Origin: Arthrobacter sp. Leaf337
GTDB lineage: Bacteria; Actinomycetota; Actinomycetes; Actinomycetales; Micrococcaceae
Direction: 5' to 3'
NCBI RefSeq assembly: GCF_001423745.1
Contig: NZ_LMPC01000001.1
Location: 187,923 to 251,922, forward strand
DNA length: 64,000 bases
Positions 30,656 to 39,649 of this stretch are shown here, in pieces; position 1 is the first letter of the stretch, and every line of letters begins with the position of its first letter. Under the pieces are notes generated by a model, which ran no database searches, was not told the DNA's origin, and worked only from the letters and a program-made list of their open reading frames with translations. The translations under genes and the position numbers were made by a program.

Positions 30656-31972
30656 TTAGACTCCTTCTACCCGCAGTACGGATGTAACTGAATTGATGAC
30701 GTCCAGGCCCTTCACGGCCCGGACGGTCGCTGCCAGTGCAGCTTCGGTTGCGCGGTGGGTGACGATCCGCAGTTCGGCAGATTCCACATTGGAGTCGGCG
30801 TCACGGTGGATAGTCTGACGCATGATCTCGATGGACACGCCGTGCTCAGCGAACAGCTGGGCGATCTTGGCAAGCACGCCGGGCTGGTCGGCAACGTCGA
30901 GGCCGATGTAGTAGCTGGTGTTGACGGCGTCGATGGGCAGCGCGGGCACCTGGCCGTTGGTGGTCTCGGTCTGCGCGGGGCCACCCAGGACGATCCGGCG
31001 TGCGGCGGAGACGAGGTCGCCCAGGACGGCCGATGCCGTGGGGGTTCCGCCGGCGCCCTGGCCGTAGAACATCAGCTCGCCGGCGTTCTCGGCTTCGATG
31101 AACACGGCGTTGAAGGCGCCGTGGACGGCGGCCAGCGGGTGCTCGCGGGGCAGCAGAGTGGGGTGTACGCGGACGGACACGCCCTCGCTGCCGTCTGCGG
31201 CGGTCAGTTTCTCGGCGATGGCCAGCAGCTTGATGACGAACCCGGCGTCCTTCGCTGCGGCGATGTCCGCAGCACTGACTCCGGTGATGCCTTCGCAGTG
31301 GACGTTCTCCAGGTCGAAGCGCGTGTGGAAGGACAGCGAGGCGAGGATGGTCGCCTTGGCCGCGGCATCAAGGCCTCCGACGTCGGCAGTGGGGTCAGCC
31401 TCTGCGTAGCCAAGGCGCTGCGCCTCGGCGAGGGCGTCCTCAAACTGAGCACCCGTGGTGTCCATCTGGTCGAGGATGAAGTTGGTGGTGCCGTTCACGA
31501 TGCCCAGCACCCGGGTGATGCGGTCCCCGGAAAGGCTGTCGCGGATGGGGCGCAGGATGGGGATCGCGCCGGCCACGGCTGCCTCGTAGGATAGCTGGAC
31601 GCCGGCCTTGTCCGCTGCTGCGTAGAGGGTGGGGCCATCCTGGGCCAGGAGCGCCTTGTTTCCGGTGACCACAGAGGCGCCGTTCTGGATGGCGGCGAGG
31701 ATCAGGGTACGGGCAGGTTCGATGCCGCCCATCAGTTCGATGACGAGGTCGGCGTCCTTGACGAGGGTGTCGGCATCCGTGGTGAACAGTTCCCGCGGCA
31801 GCTCGACGTCACGCGGCGCATCGATGGTGCGCACGGCGATGCCGGTCAGCTCCAGGCGGGCTCCGGCGCGGGCGGCCAGTGCTTCGGCGTCATCAATCAG
31901 AATCCGCGCCACCTGAGCCCCAACGTTGCCACAGCCCAACAGGGCTACTTTCAGGGTTCGCAATTCAGTCAT
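30656..31972 (-). CDS. hom: Homoserine dehydrogenase
   Basis: Protein of 438 aa. The NAD(P)-binding start is KVALLGCGNVGAQVARIL; the catalytic region has GNKALLAQ and EAAVAGAIPILRPI; a C-terminal ACT domain (about 358-430, YYIGLDVADQPGVLAKIAQ) is expected to give threonine feedback inhibition, as in Corynebacterium. It reduces aspartate semialdehyde to homoserine. The ATG immediately follows the lysA stop (TGAATG). Confidence 0.97.
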   Translation of the reverse strand: MTELRTLKVALLGCGNVGAQVARILIDDAEALAARAGARLELTGIAVRTIDAPRDVELPRELFTTDADTLVKDADLVIELMGGIEPARTLILAAIQNGASVVTGNKALLAQDGPTLYAAADKAGVQLSYEAAVAGAIPILRPIRDSLSGDRITRVLGIVNGTTNFILDQMDTTGAQFEDALAEAQRLGYAEADPTADVGGLDAAAKATILASLSFHTRFDLENVHCEGITGVSAADIAAAKDAGFVIKLLAIAEKLTAADGSEGVSVRVHPTLLPREHPLAAVHGAFNAVFIEAENAGELMFYGQGAGGTPTASAVLGDLVSAARRIVLGGPAQTETTNGQVPALPIDAVNTSYYIGLDVADQPGVLAKIAQLFAEHGVSIEIMRQTIHRDADSNVESAELRIVTHRATEAALAATVRAVKGLDVINSVTSVLRVEGV

Positions 31973-33448
31973 TCAGACTCCCATGTCGCGGTTCAGCAGA
32001 TCTTGTTCGGTTTCCCCGCGGACAATCAGCCGGGCTGATCCGTCGCGCACAGCGACAACGCCCGGCCGGGCCAGATAGTTGTAGTTGCTGGAGAGGGCCC
32101 AGCAGTAGGCGCCGGTCCCCGGTACAGCGAGCAGATCACCGGCTGCCACGTCCTCGGGCAGATATACATCTCTAACAACTATGTCGCCGCTCTCGCAATG
32201 TTTGCCCACTACGCGGGACAGCTGCGGTGCGGCCTCAGAGGTCCGCGACGCCACAATCGCCGAATAATCCGCGTCGTAGAGCACCGGGCGGGCGTTGTCG
32301 CTCATGCCGCCGTCCACCGACACATAGCGGCGCGGGTACGTAACGTTTTCCCCGGCATTCCCTGCATTTTCAGCGGCGGCAGCGTCCACGCGGACGGTCT
32401 TGAGGGTTCCCACCTCGTAAAGGGTGAACGTGGTGCTGCCTACGATGGCGCGTCCCGGCTCAATCGAGATCCGGGGAGACGTGATGCCCAGCTCGGCGCA
32501 GGTGGAACGCACGACGGCGGCCATCGCCTGCGCGATCTCCGCCGGCGGGCGCGGTGTGTCCACTGGCGTATACGCGATGCCGTATCCGCCGCCGAGGTCC
32601 AGTTCGGGCAGGACAATGGAGTATTTCTCCTGCATGGCCGCAAGGAAATTGAGCAGTTTCACTGCGGCCAGCGCGAAGCCGTCCGGTTCGAAGATCTGCG
32701 AGCCGATGTGGCAGTGCAGGCCAAGGAGCTCAATGCTGTGGTAACTCGTGGCGGCGGCCACGGCTTCCTCGGCCGCGGACAGGCCTGCCTGGTCCGTGGT
32801 GTCCTCCGCCATGGACAGGCCGAACTTCTGGTCCTCATGGGCGGTGGCAATGAACTCGTGGGTGTGCGCATGCACTCCGGGTGTCAGCCGCAGCATCACC
32901 TTGGCGGTTTCGCCGCGTTCGGACGCGATCTTGGCGACGCGCTCCAGCTCGACAAGGCTGTCCACCACAATCCGGCCCAGCTTCATGTCCAGCGCACGGT
33001 GGATCTCGGCGTCGGACTTGTTGTTGCCGTGCAGGGCGACATCGGCGCCCGGTATGCCGGCGCGGTCCGCGACGGCAAGTTCCCCGCCGGAAGCGGTGTC
33101 CAGGCGCAGCCCTTCTTCCTCCACCCAGCGGACCACGGCGGTGCACAGGAACGACTTGCCGGCGTAGTAGACATCCACTCCCCCGCAGATGTCGGCGAAA
33201 GCGTCGTTGAAGGCGTCGCTGAAGGCCCGGGCACGTGCCCTGAAGTCGTTTTCGCTCATCACGAACAGCGGCGTGCCGAACTGGCGCTGGAGCTCACTGA
33301 CCGGAATGCCGTCAATGGCGAGTTCACCGGCGTCGTTCCGGGCAACGCCGGCCGCCCAGAGGGGCTCGTGGAGCCTATTGAGGTCTGCCGGGACGGCAAG
33401 CCACTCCGGTGCCAGGGGGGATGCGTGGTTCAAAGAATTCCCTGTCAT
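31973..33448 (-). CDS. lysA: Diaminopimelate decarboxylase
   Basis: Protein of 491 aa, fold-type III PLP enzyme. The PLP lysine is in YYAGKSFLC, the phosphate-binding glycines in LGGGYGIAYT, and the active-site Cys in GKHCESGDIVV. It makes L-lysine from meso-diaminopimelate, the last step of lysine synthesis. It lies 4 bases after argS; the ATG at 33448 gives the N-terminal extension (to about residue 30) seen in actinobacterial LysA. The weak ribosome site and tight spacing suggest translational coupling. Confidence 0.97.
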   Translation of the reverse strand: MTGNSLNHASPLAPEWLAVPADLNRLHEPLWAAGVARNDAGELAIDGIPVSELQRQFGTPLFVMSENDFRARARAFSDAFNDAFADICGGVDVYYAGKSFLCTAVVRWVEEEGLRLDTASGGELAVADRAGIPGADVALHGNNKSDAEIHRALDMKLGRIVVDSLVELERVAKIASERGETAKVMLRLTPGVHAHTHEFIATAHEDQKFGLSMAEDTTDQAGLSAAEEAVAAATSYHSIELLGLHCHIGSQIFEPDGFALAAVKLLNFLAAMQEKYSIVLPELDLGGGYGIAYTPVDTPRPPAEIAQAMAAVVRSTCAELGITSPRISIEPGRAIVGSTTFTLYEVGTLKTVRVDAAAAENAGNAGENVTYPRRYVSVDGGMSDNARPVLYDADYSAIVASRTSEAAPQLSRVVGKHCESGDIVVRDVYLPEDVAAGDLLAVPGTGAYCWALSSNYNYLARPGVVAVRDGSARLIVRGETEQDLLNRDMGV

Positions 33449-33452
33449 TGCG

Positions 33453-35117
33453 TCACATCCGTTCCGGCGCCGAAACGCCAAGCAGTTCCAGTCCGTTGGC
33501 CAGCACCTGGCTGGTGGCGTCGTTGAGCCACAGGCGGGTGCGGTTGACGTCCGTGATGGGCTCATCGCCCTGCGGCGCCACGCGGCAGGCGTCATACCAG
33601 CGGTGGTAGGCGCCGGCGATAACTTCCAGGTGGCGGGCCACGCGGTGCGGTTCGCGCAACTCGGCGGCCTTGGCCACGATGGAGGGGTAGCTGCCCAGGT
33701 AGGACAGCAGTTCGTTCTCGGTGGCGTGGTCCAGGAGGGCGGCGTCGAACACGTCCTTCCCGTCAACACTGCGCTCCACTCCGGCTGCCACGGCGTTGCG
33801 GGCAGTGCCGCGGGACCGTGCGTGCGCGTACTGGACGTAGAAGACCGGGTTCTCGTTGCTGTGCTTCTTCAGGAGATCGGGGTCCAGAGTGAGCGGGGAG
33901 TCCGCCGGGAAACGCGCCAGCGAATAACGGACGGCATCCTTGCCCAGCCAGGAAATAAGGTCCTTGAGCTCGATGATGTTGCCCGCGCGCTTGGACAGCT
34001 TGGCACCGTTCACCGACACGAGCTGGCCGATCAGCACCTCGATGTTGGCCTCGGGGTCGTCGCCGGCCGCTGCCGCGATGGCCTTGAGCCGGTGGATGTA
34101 GCCGTGGTGGTCCGCTCCCAGCAGGTAGATCTTCTGGTCGAAGCCACGGTCCTTCTTGGACAGGTAGTAGGCGGCGTCGGCGGCGAAGTAGGTCGGTTCG
34201 CCGTTCGCGCGGATCATCACGCGGTCCTTGTCGTCCCCGAAGTCCGTGGTGCGCAGCCAGACGGCGCCGCCGTCGTCGAACACGTGGCCCTGCTCGCGAA
34301 GGCGCGCGACGGCACTTTCGATGGCGCCGGCGTCGTGCAGTTCCTGCTCGGAAAAGTAGACGTCGAAGGCGACGCCGAAGTCGGCAAGGGTGTCCTTGAT
34401 GTCCTTCATCTGCGCCTTGTACGCCGCACTCCGGATGACCGGCAGCGCCGCGACGTCGGTCAGTTCCCGGATGTCCGGGTGGTCCGCCAGGACATGGTGG
34501 CCCAGGTCGGAAATGTACTGGCCGGGGTAACCGCCCTCCGGCACGCCACGGCCGTGCAGCCGGGACAGCACGGAATGGGCGAAGACGTTCATCTGCGACC
34601 CGGCGTCGTTGATGTAGTACTCGGCGGTGACCGTCGCGCCGGAGGCCCGGAGGACGCGGGCGATCGAGTCGCCCAGCGCGGCCCAGCGCGTGTGGCCGAT
34701 GTGCAGCGGGCCGGTGGGGTTGGCAGAGACGAATTCCATGTTGACCACGTGTCCGGCGAGCGCCGAGTTGGTGCCGTACGCCGGCCCCGCTTCGACGATG
34801 GCCTTGGCCAGGGCGCCTGCAGCCGCGGCGTCCACCGTGATGTTCAGGAAGCCCGGACCGGCGATATCCACGGCCGAAACGCCGTCAATGCCCTTGAGCC
34901 GTGCGCTGAGGATAGTGGCGAATTCCCGGGGATTAACGCCGGCCTGCTTGGACAGCTGGAGGGCAATGTTGGTGGCCCAGTCGCCGTGGTCCCGGTTCTT
35001 TGGCCGCTCCACGCGCACCTCGTCCGGCACGGCTGATGCGGAAAGAGTGATTTCGCCGGCGGCGACGGCGTCTTTCAGGCAGGCGGATATGGCGAGGGAG
35101 AGTTCTTCGGGAGTCAC
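33453..35117 (-). CDS. argS: Arginyl-tRNA synthetase
   Basis: Protein of 554 aa, class I synthetase. The HIGH motif is in ANPTGPLHIGHTRWAALGD; the KMSKS-equivalent is GAKLSKRAGN; the N-terminal additional domain (about 1-110) and C-terminal anticodon domain (about 430-554) are complete. It starts with GTG 35117, just 6 bases after TAGGCT, so it is probably leaderless. Linkage argS-lysA is classical in Corynebacterium, and here hom-thrC-thrB follow, giving one amino-acid operon. Confidence 0.97.
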   Translation of the reverse strand: MTPEELSLAISACLKDAVAAGEITLSASAVPDEVRVERPKNRDHGDWATNIALQLSKQAGVNPREFATILSARLKGIDGVSAVDIAGPGFLNITVDAAAAGALAKAIVEAGPAYGTNSALAGHVVNMEFVSANPTGPLHIGHTRWAALGDSIARVLRASGATVTAEYYINDAGSQMNVFAHSVLSRLHGRGVPEGGYPGQYISDLGHHVLADHPDIRELTDVAALPVIRSAAYKAQMKDIKDTLADFGVAFDVYFSEQELHDAGAIESAVARLREQGHVFDDGGAVWLRTTDFGDDKDRVMIRANGEPTYFAADAAYYLSKKDRGFDQKIYLLGADHHGYIHRLKAIAAAAGDDPEANIEVLIGQLVSVNGAKLSKRAGNIIELKDLISWLGKDAVRYSLARFPADSPLTLDPDLLKKHSNENPVFYVQYAHARSRGTARNAVAAGVERSVDGKDVFDAALLDHATENELLSYLGSYPSIVAKAAELREPHRVARHLEVIAGAYHRWYDACRVAPQGDEPITDVNRTRLWLNDATSQVLANGLELLGVSAPERM

Positions 35118-35123
35118 GCATCT

Positions 35124-35129
35124 AGCCTA
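35124..35129 (-). promoter_or_regulatory. -10 box for argS operon (leaderless)
   Basis: TAGGCT on the minus strand ends exactly 6 bases before the GTG of argS. The same TAGGCT-N6-start arrangement precedes cds1 and the metallo-hydrolase gene. No ribosome-binding site is present. Confidence 0.55.
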
Positions 35130-35352
35130 CCGGTGGCCCGCGAAACCCGCGGAATCCTCAGCAACGCCATGACGCTGTGAAGGGGCACAGGAATAGAAAG
35201 CCTCACAGAATTGAATCGGGTTCGTCACAGGCTGAACCATTACGCTGATTCCAACGTTGTCCATCCTGTAACTGCCTGACTGGATCCTGTCCCAGCGGTG
35301 CCGGGACCTGTCCGGCACGCAGCTGCCCGCAACTATACGAAACGAGCCCCGT

Positions 35353-35820
35353 ATGAGCTTCCCGGTACGAAAGAGCGTCTTCGTCGGCATCGCCGGCATG
35401 TCCCTGATCGGAACCGTGGCCGGTTGCGCGCCGTCCGCCCAGGCACCGGCAGCCCAATCCGCGGCAGCCCAGTCCACTGCCGCGTCCGCCGGCTCCGCAA
35501 CCAGCAGCGCCCCTGCTGCCGCGTCCGGCTACAAGGACGGCACCTACAGCGCCGACGGAAACTATGTGTCCCCCAACGGCACTGAAACTGTGGGCGTTGA
35601 GCTGACGCTTTCCGGCGGCACAGTGTCCGGCGTGAACATCACCCAGCATCCTTCCAACCCCAATACCCGGAAGTTCCAGGGCGAGTTCGCCGGCGGTATC
35701 GCGGCGCAGATAGTGGGCAAGAGCCTGGACGAACTGAATGTTTCAAAAGTAGCCGGCTCATCGCTCACCAGCGGCGGCTTCAACCAGGCCGTGGAGAAGA
35801 TCAAATCCGAGGCCCGGTAG
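35353..35820 (+). CDS. FMN-binding-domain lipoprotein (predicted flavinylated electron carrier)
   Basis: Protein of 155 aa. A signal peptide with lipobox TVAGC (Cys25 lipidated) is followed by an Ala/Ser/Pro linker (26-58) and an FMN_bind domain (about 60-155: YKDGTYSADGNYVSPNG, LSGGTVSGVNI). In this family ApbE attaches FMN by a phosphoester bond to Thr or Ser of a SGAT-like motif; here the aligned motif is AGSSLTS (134-140), so Ser137 is the likely acceptor. It is extracytoplasmic, membrane-tethered. The apbE gene lies 57 bases downstream, and the membrane reductase gene follows. Confidence 0.9.
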   Translation: MSFPVRKSVFVGIAGMSLIGTVAGCAPSAQAPAAQSAAAQSTAASAGSATSSAPAAASGYKDGTYSADGNYVSPNGTETVGVELTLSGGTVSGVNITQHPSNPNTRKFQGEFAGGIAAQIVGKSLDELNVSKVAGSSLTSGGFNQAVEKIKSEAR

Positions 35821-35877
35821 GCCGCGCCTGCACGAACGGCGCAGTATCCGCCGTTCACCGCGTCAAGAGGAGATAAC

Positions 35878-36750
35878 GTGCCGCACCCGGGCTGGGCAGC
35901 GTTCAGTTTCGACGGAATCGGAACCAGCTGGGAGATTTCAACGCCGGGCCCCCTGGACGGCGGCCAGCGCCGCCGGCTGCTCGACGTGGTGGAGACGTAC
36001 GACGCCGCGTGGTCCCGTTTCAGGGCGGACTCGATCGTCGCGCAGGCGGCCAGGGAGCCCGGCCGCTTACGGATGCCGGACGGTGCAGGCGCGCTGGGCC
36101 GCCTGTACCGGAACCTCTACCGGCTGACTGACGGTGCCATGACGCCGCTGATCGGCGGCAGCCTGGAACAGCTGGGGTACGGCCCGGACTATTCGCTCCG
36201 GCCCCGCGGGACACCGGTTCCCGCTCCGCGGTGGGATGACGTCCTGGACTGGAATGACGCCGTGCTGACCACCACGGCTCCCGTGGTACTTGACGTCGGG
36301 GCTGCCGGCAAGGGCCAGTTGGCCGATCTGCTCGCAGCGGAACTCCGGTCCCTGGGAGCAGGCGAATACTTCATCGACGCCAGCGGCGACCTCCTCAATT
36401 CCGGACCGGTACCGGTGGCCGTGGCACTGGAACATCCGTACGATCCCGGCCGGGCCATCGGCACCCTCAGCCTGGGCACGGGCGCCTTGTGCGCCTCGGC
36501 AGCAAACCGCCGGGCGTGGGGCGACGGGCTGCATCACGTGCTGGACGGCACCACCGGGGCACCGGTCAGAACCGTGGTGGCCACCTGGGCGCTGGCCGAG
36601 GACGCCATGACGGCCGATGCCTTGGCCACTGCCCTGTTCTTCGTCTCAGGGAAGGCGCTTCAGCAGGATTTTGCGTTTTCCTGGCTTACGGTTTTCTCGG
36701 ACGGAAGTGCCGCCTACTCAGCAGGTTTCGAAGGAGTGCTGTTCGAATGA
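35878..36750 (+). CDS. apbE: FAD:protein FMN transferase (ApbE family)
   Basis: Protein of 290 aa from GTG 35878 with AGAGGAG upstream. Conserved pieces are DGAMTPLIGGSLEQLGY, VVLDVGAAGKGQLADLLA, HHVLDGTTGAP and EDAMTADALATALF, the last supplying Mg2+-binding residues. ApbE uses FAD to transfer FMN covalently to FMN_bind-type proteins such as its neighbour. Unlike many ApbE proteins it shows no signal peptide or lipobox, so it appears cytoplasmic while its presumed substrate is exported. The last bases overlap the next gene by 4 (ATGA). Confidence 0.92.
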   Translation: MPHPGWAAFSFDGIGTSWEISTPGPLDGGQRRRLLDVVETYDAAWSRFRADSIVAQAAREPGRLRMPDGAGALGRLYRNLYRLTDGAMTPLIGGSLEQLGYGPDYSLRPRGTPVPAPRWDDVLDWNDAVLTTTAPVVLDVGAAGKGQLADLLAAELRSLGAGEYFIDASGDLLNSGPVPVAVALEHPYDPGRAIGTLSLGTGALCASAANRRAWGDGLHHVLDGTTGAPVRTVVATWALAEDAMTADALATALFFVSGKALQQDFAFSWLTVFSDGSAAYSAGFEGVLFE

Positions 36751-38267
36751 GTTCCATGATCCAGCGGGTGGACACGTCCCTGAACCGCTTCACTATGTAC
36801 CGCCTGGTGCTGTGGGTGCTTGCGGTGCTGGCCGCGTACAGCCTGCTGCTTAATGTCCTGGGCTGGCTCACCTTCGGCATCCCGGAGATGCTCACCCATC
36901 TGGCGCTCTGCCTGGGACTCACCTACGCCTCGAACCGCGGGCTGGCGGCCCTTTTCCACGTCCGGCCGCATTCCGAATCCTCGCTGATCACCGGCCTGCT
37001 GCTGTACTTCCTGTTCTGGCCCAGTTTCAAGGCGCTGGATGTTGCCGGCGTCGCGATCGCCTGCGTCCTGGCATCGGCCTCGAAATACGCCCTGGCCTGG
37101 CGCGGCCGGCATATCTTCAACCCGGCAGCCGCTGGGGCATTTGCGGCCGGACTGACCGGCCTCAACATCGCCACGTGGTGGGCTGCCACTCCCGCCATGC
37201 TTTTCCTCATCGTCCCCGGCATCGTGCTGGTCCTCTACCGCACCCGGAAGATACTGATGGGGGCCGTGTTCACGGCGGTCTCCGTATCCATCGTGGCCAC
37301 TGAGCTCCTCCGGGCCGGAATGTCCACGGGCCAGGCCCTGTGGCAGCCCCTCGCACAGCGCCCCGTGCTGTTCTTCGTGGGCTTCATGCTGACCGAGCCG
37401 CTGACCCTGCCGCCCCGGCGCTGGCAGCAGCTGGCGCTCGCCGCCGTCGTCGGCGTGATCTTTGCCGTCCCCTACAACCTGGGCTTCGTGGCCAACTCTC
37501 CCGAACTGGCCCTGCTGGCAGGGAACCTGCTTGCCTTCCTGGCCGGACAGCGCGGCGGCATCCGCCTCAACTTCCAGGAATCGCGGCCCCTCACGCCGAC
37601 GACGACGGAATTCAGCTTCCGGCCCGAACGTGCGGTCAGGTTCGCGCCGGGACAATATATGGAACTGCACCTGCCGCATGCCACGTCCGACGGCAAGGGC
37701 AGGCGCCGGGTCTTCAGCCTGACCAGCGCCCCGGATGCCCGGGACGTGACCATCGGCGTCGGTACTGCCGAGCCGGTGTCCGCCGCCAAGCGCGCCCTGC
37801 TCGCCCTGCGGCCCGGCGACTCCGTGACCGCCACGGCGGTGGGCGGCGACTTCGTGCTGCCCCGGGGCCGGACCGGGCCGGTCCTGCTGATTGCGGCCGG
37901 AATCGGCGTTACGCCCTACCTCGCGCAGCTCGCCGCAGGCGCGGCAAGGAACCGCGACGTGGTCCTGCTGTACCTTGCGAAGTCGACTGCGGAACTCGCC
38001 TACGCGGATGCGCTGGAGCAGTCCGGCGCACGGGTCATAGCCAGGCTCTCCGACGGCTCCGCGCCGCCGTCGTTCATGGAAGACGCCGGCAAAGTTTCCC
38101 GTCCGCCGGAGCCGCTCGACGGCGCAGCTCTCAAGGAACTTGTTCCGGACATTGCCTCGCGCGAAGTGTTCGTGTCCGGCTCGCCTGCCAGCGTCCGCTC
38201 ACTGCGGTCCGCCGCCCGCAGTGCCGGCGCCCGCCGCATCCGCACGGACTCGTTCGCGGGCTACTGA
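36747..38267 (+). CDS. NqrB/RnfD-like membrane domain fused to ferredoxin-NAD(P)+ reductase
   Basis: Protein of 506 aa. The first half (about 20-265) has eight to ten hydrophobic helices with RHIFNPAAAGAF (about residue 121), a signature of NqrB/RnfD/UnbV-type membrane subunits. The second half (about 275-506) is a ferredoxin-reductase-like module: FAPGQYMELHLPH and RRVFSLTSAP bind FAD, LLIAAGIGVTPYLAQ binds NAD(P)H, and VFVSGSPASVRSL closes the domain. The fusion suggests electrons pass from cytosolic NAD(P)H through the membrane domain to the FMN lipoprotein encoded upstream. Start ATG overlaps apbE by 4 bases. Confidence 0.9.
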   Translation: MSSMIQRVDTSLNRFTMYRLVLWVLAVLAAYSLLLNVLGWLTFGIPEMLTHLALCLGLTYASNRGLAALFHVRPHSESSLITGLLLYFLFWPSFKALDVAGVAIACVLASASKYALAWRGRHIFNPAAAGAFAAGLTGLNIATWWAATPAMLFLIVPGIVLVLYRTRKILMGAVFTAVSVSIVATELLRAGMSTGQALWQPLAQRPVLFFVGFMLTEPLTLPPRRWQQLALAAVVGVIFAVPYNLGFVANSPELALLAGNLLAFLAGQRGGIRLNFQESRPLTPTTTEFSFRPERAVRFAPGQYMELHLPHATSDGKGRRRVFSLTSAPDARDVTIGVGTAEPVSAAKRALLALRPGDSVTATAVGGDFVLPRGRTGPVLLIAAGIGVTPYLAQLAAGAARNRDVVLLYLAKSTAELAYADALEQSGARVIARLSDGSAPPSFMEDAGKVSRPPEPLDGAALKELVPDIASREVFVSGSPASVRSLRSAARSAGARRIRTDSFAGY

Positions 38268-38354
38268 GTGCCGATTTCGACCCGATTTTCCTTTGGGGGC
38301 CACCTTCCTGCTAAGCTCTAGGACGTCCCGCCGGCAACGGCAGGAACCCTGACT

Positions 38355-38427
38355 GCCCTCGTAGCTCAGGGGATAGAGCGTCTGCCTCCGGAGCAGAAGG
38401 TCGTAGGTTCGAATCCTATCGAGGGCA
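38355..38427 (+). tRNA. tRNA-Arg (anticodon CCG)
   Basis: A 73-base cloverleaf: 7-bp acceptor GCCCTCG/CGAGGGC, D-arm GCTC/GAGC, anticodon stem TCTGC/GCAGA around loop CTCCGGA (anticodon CCG), T-arm with GGTTCGAATCC, discriminator A. No CCA is encoded. It reads CGG, a common Arg codon in this GC-rich genome. Confidence 0.97.
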
Positions 38428-38432
38428 CAGAC

Positions 38433-38461
38433 AAACCCCGCCAGCCCAGCTGGCGGGGTTT
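38433..38461 (+). terminator. Terminator after tRNA-Arg
   Basis: A perfect 13-bp inverted repeat (38433-38445 with 38449-38461) and CCA loop, five bases after the tRNA, followed by a T/C-rich tail. Confidence 0.85.
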
Positions 38462-38542
38462 CCTGTTTAAGGCGTGTCCCGCCGCAATGTCGGCACCCCC
38501 TCGTAGGCTGTTTCCATCGCCGACGAGTAAAGGGGACATTTT

Positions 38543-39586
38543 ATGTACTGCTCCATCATTCCGCCCTACATGCTGCGGCGCCTTGCGGCTCAGCACGAAC
38601 CCCGCCTGTCAAAGGTGGCCCGGGCGGCGAAGGAAGCACTGCTCCATGTCAGGTCCATCCAGGCAACCCGCGCGCTTCCGCTCCCCGCGGTTCCGTCCGG
38701 AGTCCGGCAGCTCCAGCCCGGCCCGCCGAACCGCACGGTGTATGACGCGAAGACCTCCGAGTCCCTGCCCGGGCAGCTGGTGCGCAAGGAGGGGGAACCC
38801 GCCACGGGCGACTCGTCGGCGGACGAGGCTTACGACGGCCTGGGCCACACCCACCGGCTCTATGCCGAGGCCTTCGGACGGAATTCGATTGACGCCCAGG
38901 GACTGCCGCTTGATGCCACTGTCCACTTCGGCAAGCTCTACGACAATGCCTTCTGGGACGGACACCAGATGGTGTTCGGCGACGGCGACGGCGAAATATT
39001 CCAGCGCTTCACCCGCTCGCTGAGTGTCATCGGCCACGAGTTGGCACACGGCGTCACGCAGCACTCCGCCGGGCTCGTCTACCGGAACCAGGCCGGTGCC
39101 ATCAACGAATCGCTTTCGGATGTGTTCGGCGCACTCGTGGAGCAATACGTCGCGCAGCAGACGGCTGCGGAGGCCAGCTGGCTGATCGGCGAAGGCCTGT
39201 TCACGGACCAGGTGCAAGGCGCAGCCCTGAGGTCGCTGAAGGCTCCCGGCACCGCCTATGACGACGACGTGCTGGGCAAGGACCCCCAGCCGGACTCGAT
39301 GGACTCGTATGTCCGTACGAGCGCGGACAACGGCGGGGTGCACATCAACTCCGGCATCCCCAACCGGGCGTTCTACCTCGTAGCCTCGGCTCTTGGCGGC
39401 AATGCCTGGGAGACCCCGGGCCGCATTTGGTATGACACGCTCACCGGCGGTTCCCTCCCGGCCAACGCCACGTTCACCAAGTTCGCCAAGGCCACGGCGG
39501 CATCGGCGGCGGAACTGTTTGGTGCGGCTTCACCGGAACATGACGCCGTCCGGACGGCGTGGGAAACTGTGAAGGTAAAGCTGTAA
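38543..39586 (+). CDS. M4-family metalloprotease, protealysin-like
   Basis: Protein of 347 aa. The zinc site is HELAHG (His165, Glu166, His169) with the third ligand Glu189 in AINESLSDVFG, and the second active-site His lies in DNGGVHINSGIPN. The N-terminus MYCSIIPPYMLRRLA is the short propeptide type with the PPY/PPL motif that marks protealysin-like enzymes, which lack a classical signal peptide. Family members act as intracellular or non-classically exported proteases. AAAGGGG precedes the ATG. The following gene encodes an emfourin-type inhibitor. Confidence 0.94.
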   Translation: MYCSIIPPYMLRRLAAQHEPRLSKVARAAKEALLHVRSIQATRALPLPAVPSGVRQLQPGPPNRTVYDAKTSESLPGQLVRKEGEPATGDSSADEAYDGLGHTHRLYAEAFGRNSIDAQGLPLDATVHFGKLYDNAFWDGHQMVFGDGDGEIFQRFTRSLSVIGHELAHGVTQHSAGLVYRNQAGAINESLSDVFGALVEQYVAQQTAAEASWLIGEGLFTDQVQGAALRSLKAPGTAYDDDVLGKDPQPDSMDSYVRTSADNGGVHINSGIPNRAFYLVASALGGNAWETPGRIWYDTLTGGSLPANATFTKFAKATAASAAELFGAASPEHDAVRTAWETVKVKL

Positions 39587-39649
39587 CTGGAACGCCGCCG
39601 GAGGGGTCAGCCGGCGGCCAGGCAGTAGCGGAAGCACAGGAACCAGGCC

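Noticed and set aside
33189..35036. A 615-codon plus-strand frame across argS and lysA
   Set aside because: It spans two well-supported genes on the opposite strand and shows no family signature.
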